Below are positions 36,219 to 45,282 of a DNA stretch of 64,000 nucleotides, piece after piece. Location: assembly GCA_964578605.1 (NCBI GenBank), contig CAZODO010000009.1, positions 1-64,000 of the forward strand, in the 5' to 3' direction. Position numbers and translations under genes: made by a program. The stretch is from JAXMHN01 sp964578605. Its GTDB lineage: Bacteria > Verrucomicrobiota > Verrucomicrobiia > Limisphaerales > SIBE01. A model generated the notes under the pieces. It did not search any database and was not told the origin of the DNA. It worked only from the letters and a program-made list of their open reading frames with translations. The stretch's first letter is position 1, and each line of letters starts with the position of its first letter.

Positions 36219-39200
36219 AAATGATTCCACCGCCTTGTCCAGAGCCGGAGACTGGCATGCAATACTGGCGCAGCCTCGAGCAGCTTGCCGAGACTCCGGA
36301 ATTCCGCGAATGGACCGAGCGCGAGTTTCCTGCAGGAGCGAGCGAAATGGTGGCGGACCCGGTGACGCGCCGGGATTTCGTGAAGATCATGTCCGCGTCG
36401 TTCCTGCTGGCGGGTGTGGGCTTGACCGGCTGCCGCAAGCCGGAATCGGTCATTTACCCGTTCGGCAAGGCTCCGGAAGGTTATGTCCATGGGGTGCCGC
36501 AGTTCTATGCCACGGCCATGCCAACGCGGGAAGCGGCCATTCCGTTGCTGGCGCGGTCCAACGACGGCCGGCCCACCAAGCTCGAGGGCAACCCCCAGCA
36601 CCCCGATAGCAATGGCGGGACTGATACCTTTGCGCAGGCGGCGATTCTCAATCTGTACGACCCGGACCGGGCGATGCGGGTCACGCGGAACGGGGCGATG
36701 GTGCCGTCCGCCGACGCGCTGGCGTTTCTCGGGCAGCTCGGGCGCGAGGCGCAGGGCAACGGAGGGCAAGGGCTCTGTTTCCTGATGGAGCGGAGCAGTT
36801 CGCCTTCGCGGCGGCGCCTCCAGGCTTTGCTTGGCCAAAGGCTGCCCCAGGCGCGTTGGTTTGTGCATGAGCCGGTCGATTTCCATATTCACGAGGAAGC
36901 CGCTTCCCTGGTGTTTGGCAAACCGGTGACGCCGTACTACCGGCTGGACCAGGCCCGGGTCATTCTCTCCCTCGACTGCGATTTCATTGGCGGGGAAGAG
37001 GACACCTATCTGCATTGCCGCCGCTTCGCGCGCGGGCGGAAGGTCGAGAAAGCGTCTGATCCGATGAACCGGCTCTACGTGGCCGAAGGGCTCATGACGC
37101 TCACGGGAAGCAATGCCGATCACCGGCTTCGCTTGCCCACGAGCGCCGTCGCCGGGCTGGCCGCCCGGGTGGCGATGGAAATCTTGTCGAACCGGGGGCA
37201 GGGGAGTCTTGCGTCGGCCTTGCAGCCGCTGGCGGCGACCGTCGGAGCGAACGAGCGCTGGGCGGTGGAGTGCGCGCAGGATCTGCTCGCGAACCCCGGG
37301 CAGGCGGTGGTCATGGCGGGGTATCGGCAGCCCCTGGCGGTCCATTTGATGGCGCAGGCGATCAATGCGGCACTTGAAGCCCCTGGCAAGACCGTCGTGT
37401 TTCGCGAAGCCCAGCCGGGGAATGAAGGCACCCTTGCCCAATTGGCGGAGGCCCTGAACGCCGGGCAGGTCCAGACGCTGGTGGCTCTCGGCGTCAACCC
37501 TGCCTACGATGCGCCCGCGGACTTGAACTGGAGCGCGGCGCGCGCGAAGGCCAAGACAGTGATCCGCTTGGGCTATTACGAAGACGAGAGCTTCGAAGGG
37601 AGCACCTGGCACCTGCCCCTGGCGCATTTCCTCGAGTCGTGGGGTGACGCGCGGACGAGCGACGGCACCCTGGTGCCGGTTCAGCCGCTGATTGCGCCGC
37701 TGTTCGGCGGGCTGACGGAGTTGGAGGTGCTCGGACGCATCGCCGGGCTGGACCAACCGGCGCCTTACGAGATTGTCCGCGCCACGTTCCGGGAGTGGAC
37801 CGGCGAAGACGAGGAGCGATGGAAGAGCTTTTTGCACGACGGTTTCCTGGCGAAAAGCGCTGCCGCACCCGTGGACGTGCAAATGAACGCGGACGCGGTC
37901 AGGCAGGCGCTTGGCGCATTCAGGGCGCTTCCGGCCCCGGGGCCCGATCAGCTGGAGGTGGTTTGGCATCGCGATTACAGCGTCGATGACGGCCGATATG
38001 CGAACAACGGCTGGCTGCAGGAGCTTCCGGACCCGATAACCAAGATCAGCTGGGATAACGCCGTCCAGATGAGCCGCCAAACCGCCATGGGCAAGCGATT
38101 GGAGAGCGGCGATGTGGTGGAGATCACCGTGGCCGGCAGGAAGGTGAGAGGTCCGGTATGGATCCAGCCCGGGCTGGCCGACCATACCGTGGCGCTGGCG
38201 CTTGGATACGGACGAAGCAAGGCGGGGCGGGTGGGCAAGAACGCAGGATACAACGCCTACGCTTGCCGCACGAGCCAGGCCCCTTCTATCGCGTCCGGGG
38301 CGACTGTGACGGCCGTTGGGCAGCGGGTGCGCTTGAGTTGCACGCAAGACCACTGGTCCATGGAAGGTCGGCCGATCATTCGTGAAGCCACCTTGCAGCA
38401 GTATGGCAAGCATCCCGACTTCGCGAAGCGGATGAACATGGAAGAGCCGCCGTCGGCCCAGCCCATGTATCCGAACCCGCTTAAGAAAGCCGAGGCGACC
38501 GCGTTGCACCAGTGGGGCATGTCCATTGACCTGACGGCATGCGTCGGGTGCTCCGCGTGCGCCATCGCCTGCCAGAGCGAGAACAACATCCCCATCGTTG
38601 GGAAGCAGCAAGTGGCCATGGGCCGCGAGATGCATTGGCTCCGTGTGGATCGGTACTTCGCGGGCCGCCCGGCGCTTCAAAGCCGCAGCCAATCGATTGC
38701 CTCGGACCGGCAGCAGCAGTTCAAAGAATGGATTGACGATCCTCAGGTCGTCTACCAGCCGATGTTCTGCCAGCATTGCGAAGCGGCGCCGTGCGAAAAC
38801 GTCTGCCCCGTGAACGCCACGGTGCACGACCACGAAGGGCTCAACTTGATGGTTTACAACCGCTGCGTCGGCACGCGGTACTGTTCCAATAACTGTCCCT
38901 ACAAGATTCGCAGGTTCAATTACTTCGATTACAATAAGCGGCCTTTGGACCGCCTTTGGAGAGGGCCGCTCGCCAAGCGCTCCCCGCAGGAATTGGAACT
39001 GGCCAAGCTCGCCAAAAACCCGGACGTCACCGTCCGCATGCGCGGCGTGATGGAAAAGTGCACCTTCTGCATCCAGCGCATCGAGTCCGCCAAGATCGGC
39101 CAGAAAGTGAAAGCGGGAGCTTCCGGCGAAGTGCAAGTCCCGGACGGGACGTTTACCACCGCGTGCGCCCAGGCGTGTCCGGCCGACGCCATCGTGTTCG

Positions 39201-39490
39201 GCAACTTGGGGGACCCGAACAGCCGGGTCTCGAAGTTGAAGAGGATCGATCGCGATTACACGGTCCTGGAGTTCCTCGCCACGCGTCCCCGGCTGACTTA
39301 CCTGGCGAAATTGCGCAACCCGAATCCCAAGATGCCTGATGCCTACGATATGCCGCTGACCTTCCAGGAGTTCACGCACAAGCTTGGAGGCAACCCGCTC
39401 GAGCCGCATGCCAGCGAGCATGGAACTCCGACACCGGCCGGGGCGGCTCATTCGGAACGCGCCACCCATACCGAGAAAGGAGTCCGGTAA
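36215..39490 (+). CDS. actB: Alternative complex III subunit B, Fe-S/molybdopterin-fold protein
   Basis: A 1091-aa fusion with two parts. The N-terminus has a twin-Arg-type segment TRRDFVKIMSASFLLAG (Arg-Arg at 52-53), so Tat export is expected. The region to about 750 has the fold of molybdopterin oxidoreductases, but in ActB this part is known to lack the cofactor. The C-terminal ferredoxin domain (about 770-1000) carries four cluster motifs: CVGCSACAIACQ, CQHCEAAPCENVCP, CVGTRYCSNNCPY and the last set with CTFC and CAQACP, fitting three [4Fe-4S] and one [3Fe-4S]. The start at 36215 overlaps the actA stop. It collects quinol electrons from ActC. Confidence 0.95.
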   Translation: MKMIPPPCPEPETGMQYWRSLEQLAETPEFREWTEREFPAGASEMVADPVTRRDFVKIMSASFLLAGVGLTGCRKPESVIYPFGKAPEGYVHGVPQFYATAMPTREAAIPLLARSNDGRPTKLEGNPQHPDSNGGTDTFAQAAILNLYDPDRAMRVTRNGAMVPSADALAFLGQLGREAQGNGGQGLCFLMERSSSPSRRRLQALLGQRLPQARWFVHEPVDFHIHEEAASLVFGKPVTPYYRLDQARVILSLDCDFIGGEEDTYLHCRRFARGRKVEKASDPMNRLYVAEGLMTLTGSNADHRLRLPTSAVAGLAARVAMEILSNRGQGSLASALQPLAATVGANERWAVECAQDLLANPGQAVVMAGYRQPLAVHLMAQAINAALEAPGKTVVFREAQPGNEGTLAQLAEALNAGQVQTLVALGVNPAYDAPADLNWSAARAKAKTVIRLGYYEDESFEGSTWHLPLAHFLESWGDARTSDGTLVPVQPLIAPLFGGLTELEVLGRIAGLDQPAPYEIVRATFREWTGEDEERWKSFLHDGFLAKSAAAPVDVQMNADAVRQALGAFRALPAPGPDQLEVVWHRDYSVDDGRYANNGWLQELPDPITKISWDNAVQMSRQTAMGKRLESGDVVEITVAGRKVRGPVWIQPGLADHTVALALGYGRSKAGRVGKNAGYNAYACRTSQAPSIASGATVTAVGQRVRLSCTQDHWSMEGRPIIREATLQQYGKHPDFAKRMNMEEPPSAQPMYPNPLKKAEATALHQWGMSIDLTACVGCSACAIACQSENNIPIVGKQQVAMGREMHWLRVDRYFAGRPALQSRSQSIASDRQQQFKEWIDDPQVVYQPMFCQHCEAAPCENVCPVNATVHDHEGLNLMVYNRCVGTRYCSNNCPYKIRRFNYFDYNKRPLDRLWRGPLAKRSPQELELAKLAKNPDVTVRMRGVMEKCTFCIQRIESAKIGQKVKAGASGEVQVPDGTFTTACAQACPADAIVFGNLGDPNSRVSKLKRIDRDYTVLEFLATRPRLTYLAKLRNPNPKMPDAYDMPLTFQEFTHKLGGNPLEPHASEHGTPTPAGAAHSERATHTEKGVR

Positions 39491-40911
39491 TGGCTGACTT
39501 GGCGACCGTTTTCAGACTGCAACCTCCCCCGCCTGAGTTGGAGCGCGAGCCCCTGGTGGCGAACCGCCGCAGTGTCGGATGGATCTCGGACCGCATTGCG
39601 GGCGTGATCGAAGGCCGGACGCCGCCCTGGTGGTGGATCGCGCTGGGCATCAGTTTCGTTCTGATGCTGGTCTGTTTTTCGATGGTGGCTTACCTGGTCT
39701 CCACGGGCGTGGGCGTTTGGGGCGTACGCCATCCGACGATGTGGGGTTGGGCCATCATCAACTTCGTCTGGTGGATCGGCATTGGCCACGCGGGAACGCT
39801 CATCTCGGCGATCCTCTTCCTCCTGCGGCAGCGCTGGCGAACCGCAGTGAATCGAGCCGCGGAAGCCATGACGATCTTTGCGGTCATGTGCGCGGGCATA
39901 TTCCCCGTGATTCATATTGGACGCGTCTGGTTTGGCTGGTGGCTCTTCCCGCTGCCGAACGCTCAGAGCATCTGGCCGCAGTTCCGGTCGCCATTGATGT
40001 GGGACGTCTTTGCGGTCTCGACCTACTTCACCGTGTCCCTGCTCTTCTGGTACACCGGCCTCATCCCGGATTTGGCCACCATGCGAGACCGCGCGAAATC
40101 CACCTTGGGCAAATTCGCTTACGGGCTGTTTGCACTAGGCTGGACGGGGTCGAACCGCCATTGGAGCAATTACGAAAAGGCCTACCTGATTCTGGCAGGA
40201 CTATCCACTCCGCTGGTGCTCTCGGTGCATAGCATCGTCTCCCTGGACTTCTCGGTGTCGCAATTGCCTGGCTGGCATACGACCATCTTCCCGCCTTATT
40301 TCGTTGCGGGCGCGATCTTCTCAGGGTTTGGGATGGTGCTGACGCTGCTAATCCCGCTGCGCAGGATTTATCACCTCGAGGACGTCATTACGGAGCGCCA
40401 TATCGATCTCATGTGCAAGGTGACGCTCGCGACCGGATCGATCGTTGGATACGCCTACGGCATGGAGTTCTTCATTGCCTGGTACAGCGGGAATCCTTTC
40501 GAGCGGTACGCCTTCATCAACCGGGCGTTTGGACCGTACTGGTGGGGATACTGGACCATGATCATCTGCAACGTGGTCGTCCCGCAGTTCTTCTGGTTCA
40601 AACGCATTCGGCGGAACATGATCATCGTCTGGATCCTGTCGATCTTCGTGAATATCGGGATGTGGTTCGAGCGGTTCGAGATCGTGATCACGTCGTTGCA
40701 CCGGGATTTTCTGCCGGCCAGTTGGGGCTACTACAGCCCGACAGTCATTGACGTGCTGACCTACATCGGGACTTTTGGGTTGTTCTTTACGTTGTTCCTG
40801 TTGTTCCTGCGCTTCCTCCCGTTGATCGCGATTGCGGAGGTCAAAGGCGTGACCCCCCAGGCCGATCCGCATCACCCGCTGGGCGGCGCCAAAATCGGAG
40901 GACATCGCTAA
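39490..40911 (+). CDS. actC: Alternative complex III subunit C, NrfD-like quinol-oxidising membrane protein
   Basis: A 473-aa NrfD/PsrC-type protein with about ten membrane helices. Conserved segments include VWWIGIGHAGTLISAILFLL and SVHSIVSLDFSVSQLPGWH, the regions that form the quinol site in this family. It follows actB with a TAATG overlap. It binds quinol in the inner membrane and passes electrons to the Fe-S clusters of ActB. ActF (below) is its paralogue. Length and motifs are standard. Confidence 0.95.
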   Translation: MADLATVFRLQPPPPELEREPLVANRRSVGWISDRIAGVIEGRTPPWWWIALGISFVLMLVCFSMVAYLVSTGVGVWGVRHPTMWGWAIINFVWWIGIGHAGTLISAILFLLRQRWRTAVNRAAEAMTIFAVMCAGIFPVIHIGRVWFGWWLFPLPNAQSIWPQFRSPLMWDVFAVSTYFTVSLLFWYTGLIPDLATMRDRAKSTLGKFAYGLFALGWTGSNRHWSNYEKAYLILAGLSTPLVLSVHSIVSLDFSVSQLPGWHTTIFPPYFVAGAIFSGFGMVLTLLIPLRRIYHLEDVITERHIDLMCKVTLATGSIVGYAYGMEFFIAWYSGNPFERYAFINRAFGPYWWGYWTMIICNVVVPQFFWFKRIRRNMIIVWILSIFVNIGMWFERFEIVITSLHRDFLPASWGYYSPTVIDVLTYIGTFGLFFTLFLLFLRFLPLIAIAEVKGVTPQADPHHPLGGAKIGGHR

Positions 40912-41453
40912 TGCCTGAGACGATCGCTCATCCTTACGGCATCGTGGCCGAGTTCGAGACAGCGGCGGATATCCTGCACGCCGCGGAAAAAGTGCGGGAC
41001 GAAGGCTTCCGGCGCTGGGATGTTTACACACCGTTTCCGGTCCATGGCATGGATGGCGCCATGGGAATGAAGAACTCCAAAGTGGGCTGGTTCGCGTTCA
41101 TTGGGGCCGTTTCCGGATACACGATCGGCATGCTGATGATCTGGTGGATGAACGCCTACGATTACCCCATCATCGTCGGGGGCAAGCCGATGTTCAGCCC
41201 GTTCGCGGCTTTTCCCCCCTCCTACGAACTCACCATCCTGCTCGGGGCGTTTGGCGCCTTGTTCGGAATGCTTTTCCTGAACCGCCTGCCCCGGCTGTAT
41301 CATCCGCTCTTGAAGAACCGCCGGTTTGCCCTGGCAACGCACGATCGCTTCTTCGTGGTCATCGAAACGAGCGACCCGAAATATTCCGAAACCGAAACCC
41401 GCCGGCTGTTGGAAAACCTCGGCAGCAAGCACATCGAGGTTGTGGAGGAGTGA
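40911..41453 (+). CDS. actD: Alternative complex III subunit D (DUF3341)
   Basis: A 180-aa protein. The first third reads like a cytosolic DUF3341 domain (YGIVAEFETAADILHAAEKV and RRWDVYTPFPVHGMDGAMG). Two membrane helices follow (SKVGWFAFIGAVSGYTIGML and the ELTILLGAFGALFGMLF region). The last 40 residues are again soluble. This is the normal architecture of ActD, a structural subunit with no cofactor. It is coupled to actC (TAATG) and to actE (TGATG). Confidence 0.94.
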   Translation: MPETIAHPYGIVAEFETAADILHAAEKVRDEGFRRWDVYTPFPVHGMDGAMGMKNSKVGWFAFIGAVSGYTIGMLMIWWMNAYDYPIIVGGKPMFSPFAAFPPSYELTILLGAFGALFGMLFLNRLPRLYHPLLKNRRFALATHDRFFVVIETSDPKYSETETRRLLENLGSKHIEVVEE

Positions 41454-42109
41454 TGCGATACTTCCTGGTCGGATTCCTCATGGTCGTTGTGCTGGTCGTC
41501 AGCCTGGCCGGCTTTCGCGGATGCACCTCGCGCAAGCCGCCGCTCCAGGTGTTTCCCGACATGGACCGCCAGCTCAAGGTGAGACCGCAGACGGTGGATC
41601 CCTTCTTCGCGGACGGCCGGAGCTCGCGTCTTCCGGTCGCCGGCACGATCGCGCGCGGGATGCCTTATCTTATTCCAAGCGGCGGCAGCAACGTGGCGGT
41701 TTTCCCATTCCAGGATTCCCCCGTCAACACGGGCAGGGCCACTGGCACGACCAACTATGTGGAGACGACGCCCTTTGAGATCACGCCCCAGTTCATGGCA
41801 CGCGGGCGCGAGCGTTACCAAATCTACTGTGCCCCCTGCCACAGTCCGCTCGCGGACGGCAACGGAGTGACGAAGAAGCTGGGCATGGCCACGGTGGCGA
41901 ACCTGCATGATCCTCGGATCGTGCGGTTGCCGGACGGCGAGTTGTTCTATGTCATTACCCGTGGCCGCAACACCATGCTGCCGTATGCGGGCCAGATCCC
42001 GGTGCAGGATCGGTGGGCCATTGTCGCGTATTTGCGGGCGCTGCAACTGAGCCGTTTGGCGTCTGTGGACGATGTTCCCGAGGCGCACCGGGCGATTTTC
42101 ACGAAGTAG
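41453..42109 (+). CDS. actE: Alternative complex III subunit E, monohaem cytochrome c
   Basis: A 218-aa protein starting MRYFLVGFLMVVVLVVS at the ATG that overlaps the actD stop. A hydrophobic N-terminus ends near FRGC (Cys 24), so it may be a lipoprotein, although the lipobox is imperfect. One CxxCH site (CAPCH, 126-130) with an axial Met candidate in NTMLPYAGQI. It is the periplasmic cytochrome that carries electrons out of the complex. Length is usual for ActE. Confidence 0.93.
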   Translation: MRYFLVGFLMVVVLVVSLAGFRGCTSRKPPLQVFPDMDRQLKVRPQTVDPFFADGRSSRLPVAGTIARGMPYLIPSGGSNVAVFPFQDSPVNTGRATGTTNYVETTPFEITPQFMARGRERYQIYCAPCHSPLADGNGVTKKLGMATVANLHDPRIVRLPDGELFYVITRGRNTMLPYAGQIPVQDRWAIVAYLRALQLSRLASVDDVPEAHRAIFTK

Positions 42110-42111
42110 CT

Positions 42112-43353
42112 ATGAGCGACCATCGAGTTTCCCCCTCATTTCCGGGACTGGACCTGTCGCGGTGGCGGCCGGTTCCAAAGTGGCTGATGATTGTCGGCGG
42201 TGTGGGCGCCCTGATTGGGTGGGTGGTTCCGTCCCTTCGGCTGCAATTTGCCTATTCATGGCTGCTGGCTTTCATGTTCTTCCTGAGCCTCTGCCTTGGA
42301 GGGTTGTTCCTGGTGCTTTTGCATCATCTATTCGATGCGAGTTGGTCGGTGGCGATCCGCCGGTTCGAAGAGCACATTGCCTTCTTGTTGCCGGTGATGG
42401 CGGCGCTCTTCATCCCCATCGCGATCTTCGCGCCGAGGATCTATCCGTGGATGAGCCTTGATCCGCACGTGGACCATGCGCTGCATGCGAAGCAACCGCT
42501 CTTTACGATGCCGATGTTTTACGTCGTCGCGGTTTTCTGTTTCGCGGCCTGGTGGCTCTTTTCGTACAAACTGCGCTTCTGGTCACTGCGTCAGGATGAA
42601 ACAGGCTCGGCGCTCTGCACGTTCCGCCTTCGGATCTGGTCGGCCGTCGGCATTTTCTTTTTTGCGGTGACGCTGACGCTGGCGGCGATCATGTGGATGA
42701 AGGCGCTGCAGCACCAATGGTTTTCGACCATGTATGGCGTCTACTACTTCGCCGGCTCGGTCTGGATGACCATCGCCACGGTTTACGTCATCGCCGCCAT
42801 TCTGCAGCGGACCGGCGCGTTGCGCGAAGTGGTGCATGGGGAGACCTTTTACTTCCTGGGATCGCTCCAACTGGCGTTCACGGTGTTCTATGCTTACATC
42901 CACTTCTCGCAATATTTCATCATCTGGAACGCGAACATTCCCGAGGAAACGTTCTGGTACGTGCTGCGCGAGAAAGGAAGCTGGTGGGATATCGGAATGG
43001 TGATTATTTTCGGCCATTTCTTCCTGCCGTTTCTGCTTTTGCTGCGGATCGATTGGAAATTGAAGCTGCCTGTGATGGTCTTTATTTGTGTCTGGGCCTG
43101 GTTGATGCACTTCATTGACCTGTCGTTCAACATCATGCCGGTGCTGCATCCGGACGGGTTTGTGCTGCACTGGCTCGACCTGGCCTGCATGGCGTTCATC
43201 GGAGGCGTGCTGGCGTTCGTGTTCCTGAAGTATCTTGCGGCGCACCCGCCCTTCCCGCTGCGAGATCCGCGCTTTGCCGAGGCGCTTCATGTCTATTTTC
43301 CACCCGTAACGGCCCCGGCCAACCCGGCGGATGCCCAGGGAGGGGGCCATTGA
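42112..43353 (+). CDS. actF: Alternative complex III subunit F, NrfD-like membrane protein
   Basis: A 413-aa protein starting MSDHRVSPSFPGLDL. About ten membrane helices; related to ActC. Motifs include LFLVLLHHLFDASWSVAIRR and QLAFTVFYAYIHFSQYFIIW. In solved complexes ActF packs against ActC and is thought to be structural or to help proton transfer. It starts 2 nt after actE and completes the standard actABCDEF order. Confidence 0.94.
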   Translation: MSDHRVSPSFPGLDLSRWRPVPKWLMIVGGVGALIGWVVPSLRLQFAYSWLLAFMFFLSLCLGGLFLVLLHHLFDASWSVAIRRFEEHIAFLLPVMAALFIPIAIFAPRIYPWMSLDPHVDHALHAKQPLFTMPMFYVVAVFCFAAWWLFSYKLRFWSLRQDETGSALCTFRLRIWSAVGIFFFAVTLTLAAIMWMKALQHQWFSTMYGVYYFAGSVWMTIATVYVIAAILQRTGALREVVHGETFYFLGSLQLAFTVFYAYIHFSQYFIIWNANIPEETFWYVLREKGSWWDIGMVIIFGHFFLPFLLLLRIDWKLKLPVMVFICVWAWLMHFIDLSFNIMPVLHPDGFVLHWLDLACMAFIGGVLAFVFLKYLAAHPPFPLRDPRFAEALHVYFPPVTAPANPADAQGGGH

Positions 43354-43378
43354 ATGCTCAAACACGAGACGGCGCGTT

Positions 43379-43765
43379 ATGACGACCCCCGAACCTTCTG
43401 AACCCAGACCCATTGCGATGGCGGTTTACGTCGTCGTCCTTGTGGGTGCGTTTCTCATTGCTGGGGCCCTCGCCTGGTTCCTGATCTATCGGACACGGCC
43501 GGCCACGTTAAACCAGGCGCGCATCGAAGAACGGATCAAGAACCTTCAGGACATCAACACGGCCGCCGCGCAGGCGCTCGATTCGTTCGGTTGGCAAGAT
43601 GCTTCGAAGGGCCTTGTTCGCCTCTCGATCGCGAGTGCCATGGACCTCGTGGTCCGGGAATGGAAGGACCCCGCAGCGGGCCGTTCCAACCTGCTGGCCC
43701 GCGTCGAACGGGCGAATCCGCCGCCTCCACCCCCGGAGCCGCAGCAGCCGAGCGCATTCGAATAA
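43379..43765 (+). CDS. Small single-helix membrane protein in the act operon
   Basis: A 128-aa protein starting MTTPEPSEPRPIAMAVYV. One membrane helix (about 14-35) is followed by a soluble region with RIEERIKNLQDINTAAAQAL and WKDPAAGRSNLLARV, then a Pro-rich tail. It lies between actF and the cbb3-like subunit, 25 nt after actF, so it is coexpressed. ActG is also a small single-helix subunit in some organisms, and this may be its equivalent, but I cannot show homology. A link between the complex III and the cbb3-like part is another possibility. Confidence 0.8.
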   Translation: MTTPEPSEPRPIAMAVYVVVLVGAFLIAGALAWFLIYRTRPATLNQARIEERIKNLQDINTAAAQALDSFGWQDASKGLVRLSIASAMDLVVREWKDPAAGRSNLLARVERANPPPPPPEPQQPSAFE

Positions 43766-43791
43766 GGCTCGACTGCCGCCTGTTGCGCATC

Positions 43792-45282
43792 ATGACCGTG
43801 ACCGCCTCTTCTGCTTCCGAGAGAACCGCGCCCCGTGCGGAGGCTGACGTTCCCGTTCCAGCCCCGGCGGAGATCGATCGGACGTGTCGGGGGCCGGTGC
43901 TGATCCTGCTGACGGCGGCTGTCCTTTGGCTTGCCATTGGCGGAGTGCTGGGGATGGTTGCGGCTATCAAAGCGCATGCGCCGGGCTTTCTGGCGGGGTC
44001 GGCCTGGCTGACCTACGGCCGGGTCCGCCCGGCAGGGACGAGCGTTTTTCTGTATGGCTTTGTTCTGCAGGCGGGTTTGGGACTTGCCCTTTGGATGTTC
44101 TGCCGATTGGGGAGGAATCCGCTTCGTGGCAGGCGCATCCTGGGCGCCGCGGCGGTTTTCTGGAATATTGGCCTGCTGGCAGGAGCGTTGGGGATACTGG
44201 CCGGGGCCGGAACGGGCTACCCATGGTTTGAGCTGCCCCGGGCATCCGCGCCCGTTCTTTTTGTTTCGTGGGTGCTGGCCGGCATCTGGGCCTTGATCAA
44301 CCTTCACCGGCGCCAGTCCCGCCCCTTGTATGTGGCACAGGGATTCCTTTTGACCGCGTTGCTCTGGTTTCCGTGGGTGTATTCGACGGCCCAGTTGCTT
44401 CTTAGTTACTTCTCCGTTCGCGGCATCATGCAAGCCGTGGTGCATGGCTGGTTCCAGCACAGTTTCTACACCTTGTGTGCGGGGGCTTTCGGGCTGGCGT
44501 CCATTTTCTACTTCATTCCAAAGCTTGCCGGGCGCCCGTTGCACAGTCGGGGGCTGGCGCTGTTTGGATTCTGGCTGTGGATCTTGTTTGGCGGCTGGGG
44601 CGGCGCGCGAGCGGGCGAACCCGTCCCGAGCTGGATTAGCGGCGTGAGCACGGTCGCGCAAGTGTTCCTCCTGGTTCCGGTGACTGCCTTCGGGATCTGT
44701 TGGTTTCGCACGCTGCCCAAGGCTTGGACGGCCGTGAAGTCGAACTTGCTGCTGCGTTTTGTGGGTTTCGGCGCCTGCAGCTTTTTGCTGGCCGCACTGT
44801 TGGAGGCGGCGGCTTCGCACCCGGCGGTGAGCCAAGTGACGCTTTATACGTTGTATGGCGAAGGCTTGAACCAACTCAAGTTTCACGGCTTTCTCGCGAT
44901 GGCGCTCGCGGGCGCGGTTTACTATATGGCGCCCCGGTTGGCGGGATGCGACTGGCCTTCTCCGGGCTGGATGCGTTTCCATTTCTGGACCGCGGCGTCA
45001 GGGACGCTGCTGAGTGTTCTCGCGTTGCTTGTCGGCGGCCTGATTCACGGCGCAGGGATCAACCGGCCGGAGACCGACTTCCTGCAGGTCGCCCGCCGAA
45101 CCGTGCCTTTCCTGGGCATGAGCACACTGGGTGCAACCCTTCTTTGTGCCGCCTATGTCGCGTTCCTTGTGCACCTGGGACGGCTACTCGCGGCGGCATG
45201 CCCCTGCCTGGTGACTTGGACAGATCTGAGGCGCCTGGTGGCCCCGTCGACTTTGAAGGCGGAAGGGAGGGCCGGACGATGA
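43792..45282 (+). CDS. cbb3-type oxidase subunit I (CcoN)-like protein lacking most metal-ligand histidines
   Basis: A 496-aa membrane protein with about twelve helices, homologous to CcoN along its length (LTYGRVRP, the HSFYTL helix, IFYFIPKLAGRP, YYMAPRL). The six ligand histidines of CcoN were compared by eye. The helix II haem b His is Gly 82 (RPAGTS where CcoN has RPLHT). The CuB pair in GPHH is replaced by Gly-Ala near 271-272 in GGWGGARAGE. The haem b3 His is Lys 363 (LKFHGF where CcoN has GHVHSG). Only His 223 and His 365 remain. It should not bind the normal binuclear centre. It begins at an ATG 26 nt after the small gene and overlaps the next gene. Confidence 0.88.
   Translation: MTVTASSASERTAPRAEADVPVPAPAEIDRTCRGPVLILLTAAVLWLAIGGVLGMVAAIKAHAPGFLAGSAWLTYGRVRPAGTSVFLYGFVLQAGLGLALWMFCRLGRNPLRGRRILGAAAVFWNIGLLAGALGILAGAGTGYPWFELPRASAPVLFVSWVLAGIWALINLHRRQSRPLYVAQGFLLTALLWFPWVYSTAQLLLSYFSVRGIMQAVVHGWFQHSFYTLCAGAFGLASIFYFIPKLAGRPLHSRGLALFGFWLWILFGGWGGARAGEPVPSWISGVSTVAQVFLLVPVTAFGICWFRTLPKAWTAVKSNLLLRFVGFGACSFLLAALLEAAASHPAVSQVTLYTLYGEGLNQLKFHGFLAMALAGAVYYMAPRLAGCDWPSPGWMRFHFWTAASGTLLSVLALLVGGLIHGAGINRPETDFLQVARRTVPFLGMSTLGATLLCAAYVAFLVHLGRLLAAACPCLVTWTDLRRLVAPSTLKAEGRAGR

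Noticed and set aside
36209..39469. A minus-strand open frame of 1086 codons opposite actB
   Set aside because: Antisense artefact of GC-rich codon use; no domain, and actB is unmistakable on the other strand.
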